A stretch of 64,000 bases of DNA, taken from NCBI GenBank assembly GCA_003971905.1, contig RSEE01000013.1, positions 186,001 to 250,000 of the forward strand, given 5' to 3'. Position 1 is the first letter of the stretch. Each line of letters opens with the position of its first letter. The DNA is from Moniliella sp. 'wahieum'. Its lineage: Eukaryota; Basidiomycota; Moniliellomycetes; Moniliellales; Moniliellaceae. Under the pieces are notes generated by a model. The model saw only the letters and a list, made by a program, of their open reading frames with translations. It did no database searches and was not told where the DNA came from. Below are positions 32,832-46,017 of this stretch, piece by piece. The position numbers and the translations under genes were made by a program.

Positions 32832-34792
32832 CTACTTTCGCTGTTGCCCAGGGGGAGGAAAGCGAGGGAGGGGAGGAAGGGAGCCCAGAGTGTCCCGGGC
32901 AGAGGCGCCGACCGGTGTGGGCGAGGCGGAGTAGGGCGTTGGCGATCCCGACCCGCTCTTGGCCGTTTCGGGTGGGGGGCTTCCGGCGTAATACCGCTTT
33001 TGGAGCAAAGCACGCGCTTGCGCCTCGCGGTTCCATTCTTCTTTAGTAGCCCAGGAAATGTGGAGACGGGCAAATTCGCCTACTCCCCATTCTGCCAGCA
33101 AAGCCTCGGCCAATGCATCTCGTTTCTCCAGGGGTTCATGCGGGGTCTGGGAGAAGATTCGGTCCGCGGCTAGTTCTTGGACAAAGACCCGGAGCTGCGA
33201 TGCCGTCGTCTCCACTGGCCTGAGAGCGAAGCGTCGGGTAGAGTACCGAATGTGCGTTGCTCCTCTGCTCACCTCTCGCTGGGACACAAGCGGCGCAGTC
33301 TCCTCGTCCGACTCGACACCTTGCTCTTGGCTTCGTAGGGCAGAGAGACAACATGCCAAGTAACTGTGCGGGGAGACCGACCCAGCTCGCAGAGCGTCCA
33401 GTCTTGCGATCGGGATGGACATACCAGACATGGGACTGTGTGGGTCAAGCCCAATAAGATGGACTTTGGTAAGCCTCTGGCGGATGCCGGTCAGCTGGAA
33501 CTGCGGCCACGCCTCCAACGCCGCTTGGCAGGATCCAGTGCACGAGCTCGGACCGGCCAGAGTCCCGCATATGAGGCGGGGGGCAATTCGGACCCGGCCT
33601 CGACCTCGGTCTCAAGTACTGCCTCCATCTTAGCACGCGCCGCCTCCCTGGGCTTCAACCGAACTGGACGTGCTCCACAATGGCTGTGGATCAAATCGTA
33701 CAAGGGTTTTCCGTTCCATCGTACACTGCCGTCAACTCTGAAGGAGTCAAGGTCGGGTGGGAAAAAGTTGGGGAGAAAAGTTGCAACTCGGCCGCACCGA
33801 GAGAGAGACGCTCGAGGGAGGGGAGGTGCTCCAAGAGATGTGCGAGCGAGCGACCATGCCGCGCGGGCAGCTGGTGCATTTTTTGGATCAGATGCCAAGG
33901 TGCCCCATGCTCTTCGAGAATACTGCTCAAGATGGCGGCAATCCGTTGTCGTCGCTCATCCAGCTGATCCACGAGTTGAAACAGGTCTGGCCCACCATCG
34001 AGGGCGGGCTCAAAGGCGCTTCCTCGGCATCATCGGCGTCGTATCCGCGAGCAAGCATGCGACTGGGAGGGGGGGAGAAGGACGGCGAGGGCGAGAAAGA
34101 CGGCGGGTCGCTGATGGACTCCCGGGCAATATCGATGAACAAATTCTCAACGACAGGGCCCAAACGGTTTGTGGTCCCCCTTCCAACTGTCCTCCTGACG
34201 CTCGGTATCAATGAGCCGGGGAGGGGTGGGTGGAGGCAGTGGATAAGGGAGTCAACAGTAAAGCTAGATGACTGTGGTTCGGGGTTCGCGAGTGTCGGAC
34301 TGACCCACTGGTTTGAGGGTGTGGTGCACCCAAACCGGGTCTCTAGTAGTCGTTTGGCCTCAGCGGGAACGGCATGGCGGCCGGCAAGAACAGGGTGGGG
34401 CGTGGCGTGGGTGGACGAAATGGGCGCACCAACGTCTTCGAGAGCAGAAGTGACCTCGTCAATGCATGTGGTGAGCACGTCCGCGAATGTGGGAGGTAAA
34501 TGCCAGTCAGCCAAGATGGGGACGAGCTGCTCATGCTCGATGCGGGCCCAAAAGGACTGGAGGGCGAGGGGGGTGGTGAGGATGTGGGTTTTGCGACGTT
34601 CGGTGGCGAGAAGGTTGTACACGCCCCGTGACACGCATGACAGTACGCACCCGGTCCGCGCATCGATCCGGGCGGCGCAGAGAAATATGTCGCACACCAC
34701 GTCGGCTGATAGCCTGAGCGGGCGCAGCGGGGATGGATGTCGGGGGCGTCGAGCGCAATGGCGATGGGCGCAGCGGATGGCTCGGGCGCCAT
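32832..34792 (-). CDS. F-box-like domain protein
   Basis: The ATG at 34792 gives MAPEPSAAPIAIALDAPDIH. After a change that fits one missing base in the G run at 34729-34732, the sequence reads LRPLRLSADVVCDIFLCAAR and then CVLSCVSRGVYNLLATERR. This is the pattern of an F-box-like helix bundle (L.ADV...IF..AA......L.LVSR). About 600 further residues follow, with leucine-rich patches (HLLEHLPSLERLSLGAAEL) and a Pro/Ser tail ending at 32832. Such proteins usually recruit targets to the SCF ubiquitin ligase through Skp1, which is encoded at 49525-50233. The target is unknown. Several further frame changes are needed to follow the protein. Confidence 0.55.
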
Positions 34793-35373
34793 CAACCCAT
34801 CGTCGGCGGTGCCGGGATGGGCATGGGTGCAGATATGGGCGCGTGTATGGGGGTCGACGTTGAGGGGACATGGGTTTTAACGGAGCCGGGGTGGGTGGAC
34901 GGGTGGAGCAGGGGGGAGGCCTGAATCAGGGGCTCAAGCGAGCCAGCACTGGCCAAAAAATCTCCAAATCGATCGTGGCGCGCTGCTCTGATCAAATTGA
35001 TCAGGCGTGCTATCTCTCTATTGGCGCACAAGGCCGGCATCATGTGATGTGGGTGACGTCACTCGTCACGTGCTACTCAGGGTACCCGTTTCCCAGCTGC
35101 ATGTCTCCCTGTCCTACTCGCCTCGAATGATCTCCAACGAAGCGGCAGACCCATTCAACACGCCGCTACGCAACACTTTCGCTCCTGCCATGTGCAAGGG
35201 AAAAGACGCTAAGGAACGGAGCCCACTCAACACTGGAACGAGACCACAACTATAGTCCATGCAGCACTACGGGTAGCGCAACGGGGACCGCCATTGTTTT
35301 CGATTTATCACAGCCGTCACAGAGACATGCACGAGGAAAGATACGGACGAACATGGCCAAGCAGACGTGGCTA
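34793..35373. other. intergenic between two leftward genes
   Basis: It holds the promoter of the F-box-like gene and the 3' flank of the sulfite reductase gene. No other feature seen. Confidence 0.5.
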
Positions 35374-38300
35374 CTACGCAAATGTGCCAGGAATGACCTT
35401 GGGCGGCGGCACAGGCGAGTAGCCTTCCGTGTTGACATTGTCGTAGAACTCGGCGCCCGACGTGGTGGGTGCAATGACGCCCGAGCGGATGACCCAGTCG
35501 CCAAACGGCTCTCCCTCGAGGCGCTCAGCAGCATACCGCTTCACCAACGGCTCGAGCTCCTTGAGGATCTGCTCCTCGCCTACGCCATCGCGGAAGATCT
35601 TGGACAGACGTTGGCCTGCATGCCCTCCTCCCAGAAGCATCAGGTACGATCCCGGTGCCTTGCCCACAAACCCAATTTCCGCCAGCCAAGGACGAGAGCA
35701 ACCGTTGGCGCATCCACTCATCCGCATCACCACCTCGTCGTCCCGCAGCCCAGCCGCAACAAACAGCGCTCCACCTTCTCAACAAGGATGGGCAGGTACC
35801 GTTCCGACTCGGCCATGGCCAGGCCGCACGTGGGGAAGGCGACGCAGGCCGAGGCGCTGCGCTGGATGCCCGACAGGTTCCAATTGTCCATTTTGTACTT
35901 GCGCAGGTGCTCCCCACCTTGGGCTTATCCTCCTCAGCCACGTCCGAGACAATGATGTGCTGGTTGGGGGTCATGCGGAAGGTACCCTTGTGCCACTTGG
36001 CCAGCTCGCGCAGCCCTGTGCGGAAGGGCGACTCGGGCGTATCCTTCACCCGCCCATTCTCGAGCCACAGACCACAGTGCCATTGCCACGATGGTCCTTA
36101 ATCCACCCGTACTGGTCCGTGTTGCACTCAAACTTGTACGGGCGCGCAGGCGCCAGCTTCCATCCCAACCGCTTCTCAATCTCGTCCCGGAACTTATCCG
36201 CTCCACCAAAGTGCTTGTCAATCGTGTACTTGAGCCGCGCTTGCTTCCGGTTGGCACGGTTGCCCGTGTCCCGCTGGGTAAGCATCACGTACGCACCGCG
36301 TCGAGAGTTTGCTCGGGCGTGACAAAGCCAATCACCGTTCCCGTCCGAGGGTAGGTGGCCTTCATCGAGTGGGTTACCCCCATCCCACCTCCAACAGACA
36401 GGTTAAACCCAAGTAGACGCTTCGTCGCCGGGTCAGCAATTGCAATCAGCCCCACGTCGTGCGCAAAGCAGTCGACATCGTTGCGCGGCGGCACAGCAAT
36501 GGCAATCTTGAACTTGCGCGGCAAATAGTACGGCCCATAGAGCGGCTCATAGTCCTGCAACGCCCCACCAACCAAAGTTGGTTTTGCTGTCGGTACCCTT
36601 GTCAAGCCAAATTTCGTGGTAGGCGTTCAGCCGGGGCAACAGATGGTCCGATAGGCGCTTGCTAAAGTCAAACACATCTCGTGCAACTCCGAAAGCTGGG
36701 GCAGAGGCGAGGCCATCACGTTGCGGTTCACATCCCCACAGGCGGCAATGGTGTCGAGCAAGGTCTTGTTGATGGCTTGCATAGCGCTCTTGAGATTGCT
36801 CTTGACCACATAGTGATACTGGATGGTTTGCCGCGTCGTGATCTTGAGAGTGCGGTTGCCATAATCGTCCGCGATCTGATCCAAGGCCAGCCATTGAGCA
36901 GGTGTGGCAACCCCGCCCGGGATGCGGCAACGGATCATAAACTGTACGCAGGCTCGAGCCCAGCAGCTTTGCGGTCCTCAGCGTGTCTCGGTCGTACTGC
37001 ATGTACGTACCATGGAACTTGGTCAGTTGCGTGTCGCTCTCGGCAATCGCCCCCGACTTGTCCCCAGGCCCTCGACAATCGTCCCACGGAGGTAGTTGGA
37101 GGCAATTTTGATGTTCTCGTTGGTAATCGGCTCAGGTTCCGGCTCGGTAACCTGGATGTGGTCCACACCGAGAGCCTTCCACACGAGCGGCTCCCAGGCC
37201 TTGTACCCCGTCTGCCAACCGTCAGCATCTTGGTCGTCACCCAGCCCCAACTCGACCAGGGGTCGGCTCCCAGGGCGGCCAGACGCGCAGCCAAATCTTT
37301 AGAAGGCTTGTTGTAGTAACCCGCATCTTCCGGCCGTGGCCAGTAGTGGCTGTCGCCCAAGCCAAACACACCCACCTTGACGGTGCTAATGTGCCCGGAG
37401 CGAGCTTGGCCAGCGTCTTCCATGTCCCTTCCGTTCTGGGGGAACTCGCCCTGGCCAGCTGTGGAGGTCACAAAGAGCACGTTCTCCTCTTGCGCCAGTT
37501 CGTCCGAAATGGGGAAATCGTCCATCGCCAACACACGTGTCGCGACCCCCCGAGCTTGGGCGCGTGGCCCAGTTTCTTCGCCACCTTCTCAGCCGTGCCA
37601 GAATCGGAAGCAAAGAGGATGAGAAGCGGAGGCCCGTCGAGGGACGATAGCAGGTCCGCATACGCCTGCTTGGCCTTGCGCTTTTGGGCGGCTCGCAGCC
37701 CGGCACCTTGGGAGGCGACCAGGTCGTAGGCCAGGGCCGGCTGCGCGTTCGCAAGGTAAGACAACTGGTTGTTGCGGTCAGAAACTGCTTAAGCTGTTCG
37801 CGCAAACGTGCACTGTCGAGGTGGAACACCTCACGGTTTTGGGCCTCGGCGCTAGGGTCCCAACGGAACAACGGCCAATAGCCGCTGTCTACAGCCAGCT
37901 TGGTTTCCTTGAGCACCTCGAGCGCTGCTGCCTCCTGGGTGCGGAAGGGAACGTAGGCCAAGACGATGGAAGGGCCATCGAACGCATCCGCCTCCCGGAT
38001 CGCGTGAAGGACTTGGGTGTAGTCCGAGTAGACCGCCGTGGAGCGACATACACCCCACCGTAATTCATGGCATAAAGGCCAATGTCCTTTTTCCGTTTCT
38101 CGGGTACGACCGCGTCACGCTCGGTGTAAGGAAGCGTGTCAAAGATAGCATGTTGACCTTCTTCCGGACGAGACGACGCTGTGCACGCCCCCCATGCCGG
38201 CATCGTACGCCCACGCATCGCTTCCTACGATCCAACGCGACTTGTCCTCCACACTGGGCAACGTAGCTAGCAGCGCACTGAGTTCGGGAGACAAGGTGGA

Positions 38301-39648
38301 CTCTTGCGCCAAAGAGGAGGCCAGTTCCTGGGCTGCTGCCGCCGCTGTAGCCGAGTCTCCTGCACCAACTGGGTGGCCAGCTCTTGCACCTTGGCGGGGA
38401 GCGATTGGGACCGAAGCACGGCCTGAGCAGCTGTAATGGCCGCGTCACGTTTCTAGCTGGGCCAGAATTGCCCAAAGGCATATTCGGGCGACCGAGCTGC
38501 AGGGTGGGGGTCAGACTCGTTGCAGGTGAGTTGATGACGCTGAGGCGAGAGCCAAAGATTTGTTCGAGGATGAGCTGGTACGCTTGCTCGTGTTTGGTGG
38601 GTGTGACCACGGAAGAAACGGGCTTGGTACTGGCAGCCAAAGTGCCAAGAGAGAACGTTTTGGACCGGTTATTCAGGGCGGAAGCCAAGTCGGCAGCTGA
38701 CGTCGTATCGAGTTCCTTCACAGTGCCAGCTAGCACGGGGGGAGGTGGCCTTGGTACCGTGCACCGTGTGCAGAGCGGCCACTACGTCAGTAAAGACAGG
38801 ACCAACCCGAGTTGTGCGCCCAGCCGTTTTCTCCAATACGGCAACCAAGCTCGCCTTTTGTAGCGCCTCCTCCACTTCCGACGCAAGAAGGTTCGGGCGG
38901 ACGAGGTGAAGTTCAAGCGTGCTGGCGTCACCAGCAATCGAGGCCACACTCGGACCAAGGTAAACGACCAAACGATCGTTGCCAGACTTGTAAGTGTATG
39001 GCTCGACCGAGTGGCCGACCAGGTCGGAAACATGAGCAAAGGCAGACTGGAAGGCCGAGATAACATCAACAGTCTTCAAGGCGCAGAGGTTGCAGCGACA
39101 CCATTTCCATTAGCGCTTCCGTTGGCATGCCCATTGGCTTTCGGCAAGTGGCCGGAAGAGCAAAGACAGAGGGCAAGTCTTGAGCTGTGACGGTTTCCAA
39201 CTTGGCTTCGGTCACCACAGTTTCGTAAAGTGGATGACAGACGTCTGGGAAGCAGCAGCAGCAGCGGAAGCAACGAGGGTGTGATCATACGCCTGCTGTG
39301 CCGTTGAGGAGTAGAGAAGGGCCAAGCCGGAGGAGCGGAGGGCCAGCACGTCGGCGTGCCCAGCGCCGGCGGGGAGACCATGTGAAAGACGACAGGCACA
39401 GAAGCGAGCTGAGGGAGGTAAGGGAGACGGAGTAGAGCGACACGGTCGGCAGGCGCAACAACCGAGACAACTTTGCTTGCGCCAGGCGGGTGGGACTTGG
39501 TAGCCGTCAAGGCAGCGGCGCCAAGCTCAGCATGCAACGGCAGATTTTCGACGGGTGCATTGGAGAATTGCGTGGCATCGACGACCGTTCCAGCGACGAG
39601 CACGGCCGAAGAAAGTACGTTGGCCAACTGGACAACAGGCGAGGACAT
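35374..39648 (-). CDS. MET5: sulfite reductase [NADPH] hemoprotein beta subunit
   Basis: The span of about 1,425 codons matches the length of fungal Met5 and has no intron. The enzyme reduces sulfite to sulfide with the flavoprotein subunit (Met10) in cysteine and methionine synthesis. The start is the ATG at 39648 ([12 protein letters not shown]). A flavodoxin-like domain begins near 37620 ([20 protein letters not shown]) and includes [18 protein letters not shown] and [10 protein letters not shown]. The siroheme/4Fe-4S reductase part follows with [12 protein letters not shown], a TIDKHFGG segment near 36190, and near the end [20 protein letters not shown], where the two Cys of C-x3-C bind the cluster. 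The C-terminus [16 protein letters not shown] is typical. About ten frame changes are needed; those I could inspect fit single missing bases in short runs. Identity is secure. Confidence 0.92.
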
Positions 39649-40873
39649 GGCTAGATCTTTGCAGGCGAAGCGGTAGTCAGCACAGGCAAGTCCTCGGGAT
39701 GGGCGTTGGGTAGAAACACTCACTAAGCGCGAGAGCAGGGCCAAGTAAGAAAATGGGGCACGTGGGCTCTGGGGGCACCGAGAGCAGAGCAGAGCAAAGC
39801 AGAGCAGGGAAGGCCCCGAAGCGAGAAGGCGGTGGACCTGGGGGGTCCTACTCCGGAGCACGAAGGAGGGGGGGAGGGGGCGAGAGATGTGGGAAGTGGG
39901 CACACGCAGAGGAAGGGGAGGTGGTGGAAGGGGGCGGAGGAGAAGCAGGACTCCCGCCAAAGCAAAAAGATCCGCGCTGGTCAGATCCCGGCCAGATCTC
40001 AGACAGAAAGCACACAATTTCTGTCTGAGTTCTAACTGAGGATTGGTAATTGATTTATTCCGCCGCCGCACTATCGGACTAAAGCTACGAGAGGTCTGAC
40101 AGATTAAAGTAGCGCGGAGAAGTGACCCGTGTCTTGCCTAGCAGCCCCCGCCCGGGATCCCGCATCCGTTCGCTAGGGGAGTCCGAGGCATTCGCCGCCG
40201 ACCGCTCCACCACAGACAGGCGTGTCCACCGTCATGATACCAGTCATCCAGGCGCATCCTCTTTCATTCGTCCCATTGCGCCTACCTCGCCCGAGCAGTC
40301 CCGGCGGCCGTCGTCGAGTGGGCAATTAAAGAAACAGCACGGCGAAGTTGAGCCAAAAAAAAGTCGGCGGCCCGCGCTTGTGCGCCAGAGAAAGATGAAA
40401 TTGCTGCCGCCGGACGCACGGCGAAAACCACACTAGCGCCGTGCCGGACGAGAGGGTGGTCACGCCATCGAGCAGCCCCATACGCCGGTCTTATAGAAAC
40501 CGAGCAATCTAGCCAAAGCCAGGCACCAAGCCGATGCCCCCATCTCTCTGCATGGCCCGCGGTTCGGTGCTAGGTGGCCGGTGGGGCTTCCGGATTGTCT
40601 CTTCTGTCCCCATCTGCCATGGGGACTATCGGGACGGGCGGCTACTGCGTATACACAACGCCAAGTTTCCAGCGTTTTTGGTAACCGGTAACCAGTAACC
40701 AGTAACCCCGGCCGGTATCCTCGGGATAATCGCCCATTACGGTGCACTTGTGTACACAAGCGCTACGGACAAGCAAGCGGGGTTCAACGTTCATTGGCCC
40801 ATCAGTGAATCGACGAGAGTGGGAAAAGAACAGATCATCATTAGTGCATCGGCCAACTTGAACGGCTCCCAGC
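39649..40873. other. intergenic between MET5 and REV3
   Basis: The right half is 3' flank of REV3 and the left half is promoter of MET5. Near 40679-40707 the heptamer AACCAGT/AACCGGT repeats about four times. No gene is supported. Confidence 0.5.
39759..39764. promoter_or_regulatory. CACGTG E-box upstream of MET5
   Basis: A perfect CACGTG lies 111 bases before the MET5 start. In yeasts Cbf1 binds this hexamer in promoters of sulfur-assimilation genes, so the placement is suggestive. A single hexamer can occur by chance. Confidence 0.4.
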
Positions 40874-43800
40874 TCAATTCGCCCACCGGTCGGACCGTTG
40901 ACGAGCGTGGGCTGCCCACAACACATCATCTCTTGACGGTGCCCCTTCGGCGGGGGGAGCAAGCGACAGCCGCTCGAGCTGGTCCAACACCGACTGGGCA
41001 TCCATGGTATCTCTCCGAGCTCGGGCACGGACAAACACCAAAGGACAGACGAACGAGGCACAAGGTACGCCTTGGACGACGGCGGCTGGGGGTGCCTCTC
41101 CGGCCGCCTCGGGGGCTGGGGGCAAGGTGCTTGATACCCAACATGCGGCCGAGGGAGGAAGCTTGGCACAGGAGGTGCACAGCTGGTCCAGCCCCGCGAG
41201 GCGACGGTGAAGGTCATGCACCCTCGCCGAAGCCGTGAGCAGGGTAGCTTGTGGATCCAGCAGACAATCGAGGCAAATGTCTGTCCAAATGAGATTAGTT
41301 AGTGGATGGCCCAGCAAGCTGGCTCCAAGGCACACATCAGAGGGTATGGGACGTACCTTTGTTGGACGGCAAACCACACACGGAGCAAACCCGAGCACGG
41401 TAGTGGCCTTCCAGGGTCAGTTTTTTCGTCCCATGCGAGGCGAGGCGGCGCGGCTTGGGACGGGGCATGGTTGCGAACCACTGGTGCACATCCACACCAA
41501 GAAGGTTGAAGATCCTGGCTAGGGGAGGGAGGAGTGTACGCTCAATGTAGTACAGTGCATTCACTTGCACCTCGTCAGGCTGAACAAATGCCTCGGGGGG
41601 CAGCGCCAAGTCGACCAGCTTGGCTTTGGGTTCCCCTGGGAGATGATGTAGGGTACTCGCTCCGCATAGAGCGCTTCCCGACGTGGGTCAATCGCAGCCA
41701 ACCGGGCTGCCACCGCTGCGCCGGGCGGGGGAGGCGCGCGAGTCGAATAACTGCCCATCCTCACTTCCTTGGCAATATCAGCTCCAACGGATTCGTCTCT
41801 CCCACCATGAGTGACGTGAACTGTTGGAGAAGAAAAGACTTGACCTGACTCAGGTCGCGTGTGGAGAACAAGAGTTCAAGACAGGTGCGTTGAATTCGCT
41901 GAAGAAGTGGGTGCCCATCTCTTCGAATCGTTTCCAGTCCCTTGACCTCCAACGCCCCTGGGGAGGACGGGAACTCAAACTTACGCCCAGCGTATCTTTT
42001 CTTCGCCACCAGCACGCTCGGGTCATACCTTTTCAAACTTGAGCGTAACTGGCGCTGGGTTGTCGGCCGTGACAGCAGCAGCCATTTCATGGCCAAGGCG
42101 AAACGCGTCTTGCCGCGTACGTCCAGGGAGATAAACAAAGATCGAATCCGTATCGCCATATACCACCTGTGCTGCCCACTCGGGACGGGAAGTGATCATC
42201 CGGATGGCCCGCTCCAACGTCTCCCGCCCATACTGGACAATGGCGTCGGCGATTTCGACGCAGGGCATGCGTCCACTGAACGTGGCGCTCGTGTACCCGT
42301 ACGTCACGTTGGCCAAAAGTTTGAGCGAAAGTTGACGTGCGTTTTGTTTGCGTTTGAACGCATCGGTTCCGCTGGCCGCTGAGGCTCGAACCATGATTCG
42401 GGTAGCCAACAACTCAGCAAGCATGCGACCCAGTACGCCTTGCCGGACGGAGGCTTTGACAAACACAAGGCCGTTGGGTGAAACCGACAATTGATCAGGC
42501 CCGAGCTCACTTAGCAAGCCGAGGGGGAGCGGCAGCTGGGTAAAGCCAAGCTTAGGTGTGCCCTTAAAGTTCTCCACGCCGACCAAGGCACGTGGAGTAG
42601 CAGAGATTGTAGGCAATCATCATGCTCGGATAAAGCGACTGAAAGTCCAGCACCACCAGTGGCGCCGGGAAGAATGCACTAAGCGGCTCAAGGATCAAAG
42701 GGATGCACTCGGCTGCGTTTTGCGAAGCCACCTGTTCCACTGATGGCGAGGGCATCATGTAATTCTCCATCTTGGCAATCCGCCCCATCACCGACTCGAC
42801 CTTGAACTGCGATCCACGGCTCAGGACAGAGAAGAATTCAATCCCATACACACGAGCAAACTCGCTGGTGCGCGATACCAGCTCCGACCGCTCGATCAAC
42901 TCCAGCACCGTCTCGGCCCGGCCCAATGTATAGCGCACCACACGTTCCACCCATTCCATCCGGGGCCCTTCCCACCAACCCTGGAGTGTAAAGGGACCGA
43001 ACTTGGGCACACGGTAGTGCAGAACATGATACACGATGCTTTCATATGTGTATGAAGTCAGAGCCGCCTCGCTACGCATCAGGCGCCACAGATTAAGCAC
43101 GTGTCGCCCTGACACCCGCAGCACTTCACCCACAGGCCCAACTGCGGGCGCAGCAGGGCCACGGCGTGCCGTTGGGCGAAGCCGGCCCAAGTCGGGCACT
43201 AGGTCCCATGCGTAGGCCTCCCGCGCTCGATCCACCAGATAAGACCAAGATTGGTGGATGTTGTACCCGACCAAAATATCGGGATCCAGAGTTCGGACGA
43301 GCGAGACAAGGGCGGCCAACAAGGGTGCCTCTCCCGATACTTCAAGGATCTGTGCCTTACTTCCCATCCGTCCCGTCAACGCAACTCCGTCCCGCTCAAC
43401 GGCCAGTACACCCGTCGCACGATGGGACCCGACAAACGCATATGCCACCATCTGGACCTCGTCCTGCGCCGGATCGGGCAGGCCGCCGCGGAACGCGCAA
43501 ATACCTCAATAGCCAACTGCGACATGTCGGTAGTGCCTTCGGAAGAAGACAGCTCCTCAAGCCGGGGCGCACGAAAGGAGAACTGGACCGAGGCATCGCC
43601 CGAGGCGGGCAGGTGTTCAAGAAGCGCTTGGTGCCGAGCCGTACGCTCTGCCTGCTCCCGACGCTCAACCCAGGCTCGCACTTGCGACGGACGCGGTGGA
43701 TCCAAGGACCAAGTCCAGGCGTCGACGTGGTCTGTACCCATAGGCTGGTCAAGAAGGATGCTCGCATCGGGGTCACTGTCCGTGTTGCGCACTGTGTGAA

Positions 43801-45747
43801 CAAAATCAGGCAAAAAGGGGAGCGTAGGGGCTTGGAAAGTGAACTTGCGCCCGGCATACTCGCGGGGGCGAGGAGGCAAGTCAGCAGGATCGCTATAAAA
43901 AGCAGGTTGGTCCACTTGCCTGGTTAGGCCAAACTCGTTCAAGCTGTCCATCACCTCATGGGCCGTTGGGGCCGGAAGAGAGAACTGCCAGGTAACCGGT
44001 TGTGATCGGCCAGCAGCCCGTGATGGGGCCGGGCGAGAGGCAAATGAAAATGAAAGACTTGCACCAGTGTCGTGCCCATCTAGCCTGGACCGCTTAAACG
44101 GGGGTGAGGCTGGAGGTGAGTCATCCTCTCCTTCCAGTTCGCTTTGGCGTAGAGGGGAGGAACGATTAGGAGTAAATAAGGCATCAAAAGCTCGCTTGTG
44201 AGGGGTAACACTTCCGGACGATGAAGCCCCAGAACGGCGAGAAGAAGGGTTAGCATCTGAATAACCATCTCCTTCAACCCATTCTTCCCCTTCCACGTCA
44301 TCTTCTCCTTCTTTCCCTTCTTCCGCATCATCATCTTCCTCCTCATTCATGTTCTGTAATTCCAAGGGAGGCAGGTCGGAATTGCGCGCCTCCATAGCCT
44401 GAAGCGTTTGGGCAAAGTGCTGCGTTCGAAAAAGTCAAGATCTTGCTGGGTTTGAGGAGGAGGTAATTCGTCCTGATCTTGCAGCTTCTCTTCTTCCTCT
44501 TGCTCCACATCTGGTTCGGGGGCAGGGGGAGGCACAGCCATGGGAGACGATGAAGGCATCGCGCCTAACGGAGACGAGGGCAGTTGCCTCGATATCCGTA
44601 TGCGGGGAAGTGGGGAAGCGGAAGATTGAGACGATAAGAACCTAGCCTCGTTCTGAGCTCGAGCAGCTGGAGAGAAGGGTTGGACCTGGAGGTATAGGTG
44701 GCGGTGGGGCAGACAGACTCAAAAGCGGTAGGGATGGCATGGGAAGCTTCAGGAGGAGGGCGAGCGAAACCAGGAACCGAATCGATGCGTGTGTGAAGCA
44801 GGTGTCTGTCTGCCTCAATACGGTTATACAGTGAACGCCAGAGTCGTTCGCTCGCCTGCCATTCAGGGCATTCTCCCGGCCCATAACGTCGGTGTTCACC
44901 GGTCGCTGCGGGAGGGGGGATAGTGGGCGGAAGGCCCTGCGATGCGGCGCGCAGATTCTTGCTGCCACAGAGCAGTGAGGGACGGGACCAGCCTCTGATC
45001 GGATGCAAGTGGGGGTTCGTTCAACTTGAGATGTATGTTTCGCTGGGTCAAATCGTGACGATTGAGAATATCAGTAACATGAGCATCAACCTCGATAGGA
45101 CAGTAGGACTGCTTGGCTTGAGTAGGCGTGCAGCTGGCAAGTCGAAGCAGATCGCACCCATACACATTAAAGTCGAGCAGCCACTGCAGCTGGAAGCGAA
45201 TGTGAATCTCGTAAGGCTGGAAACGCGTGTTCATTACACGACCGGAGAGAAGGATGGTGTGGATGCGCGAGTGCAGCGAAGGATCGTAGAAGGAGATCTT
45301 GAGGAAATACGACCAGCCAACGTGATACCCATAGAAAGGTACGGCCTTTACAAGCGTGATGGAGTGGAGGTAGCCATCGGAATCGGATGGGGGGCGACGG
45401 AAGGAGGAGGCGAGGGCCGCATTGAGCTGGCGGTCGAGCTGGGCAATATAGGCGGCGGCAAACTCGGGCTCGAGGCGGTGAGGGTAGGGGATGTAGCAGT
45501 AGGGATACGCGCCGTGCAGATGCACGCACACCGTCTGGCAGTCGTCCGTTGTCCCGTACGCTCGCAGGATGGGCACGCGGCGTGCCCTGATACCCGGGTC
45601 GTCATGCAGGCCCGGCGGGAGGAGGGCATGTTCGAGATGGGTTAGCCGCAGCACAAGGGCAGGCGGGTCGACGCGCACGCCCGACGCATCGGATGCAGAT
45701 GGGGGTGGTGCTGGGGAGGAGCGAGGATGCGGTGCGCCGGCAGCCAT
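40874..45747 (-). CDS. REV3: DNA polymerase zeta catalytic subunit
   Basis: The protein of about 1,600 residues extends mismatched or damaged primer ends in translesion synthesis with Rev7. The ATG at 45747 begins the N-terminal B-family domain (YPYCYIPYPHR, YFLKISFYDP, IRFQLQWLLDFNVYGCDLL). An acidic, low-complexity middle (about 44600-44000) follows. The exonuclease-like fold has DPDILVGYNIHQSWSYLVDR. Polymerase motif A is DFQSLYPSMMIAYN near 42640, motif B is KLLANVTYGYTSATFSGR near 42290, and motif C is YGDTDSIF near 42150, with both catalytic Asp present. The C-terminal Cys clusters read CSVCG...ICLDC...LCTSC and are joined across an intron at 41356-41281 (76 nt, CTAAC branch). Frame changes occur near 44980, 44560, 44370, 43430, 42600, 42050, 41760 and 41620. 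The gene diverges from the aminopeptidase gene. Confidence 0.92.
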
Positions 45748-46017
45748 GCCGTGGCCGCGGGCGGAGGCGGGAGCGGTGGTGGAGACGGCGGGACAGACGA
45801 GGAATGGGCGGGTGGTGGCGAGAGGCGATTTAAATGGGCGCGGCCTAGGCTGGGTGGATCACCGTCTATAAAATGCGGCCGTCCGACCGACAATTTCATT
45901 TGCCCCGCCAGCGCGTCTTCGTTCGGACGATTCCGCTCGTGGGGCAGCAAGTGTCCAGCATAACCTTCTTGCCGAACGCCTGCCGCCCCTTCGCCCAGCG
46001 CCCCACATCCCCAGCTG
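45748..46017. promoter_or_regulatory. divergent promoter, REV3 / M1 aminopeptidase
   Basis: Only 270 bases separate the two start codons. TATAAAA occurs on the plus strand at 45867-45873, about 150 bases before the aminopeptidase start. Confidence 0.55.

Noticed and set aside
40122-40436. 104-codon plus-strand frame between MET5 and REV3
   Set aside because: It lacks an ATG near its start and is Ser/Pro/Arg rich without a domain; it lies in the flank of two firm genes.
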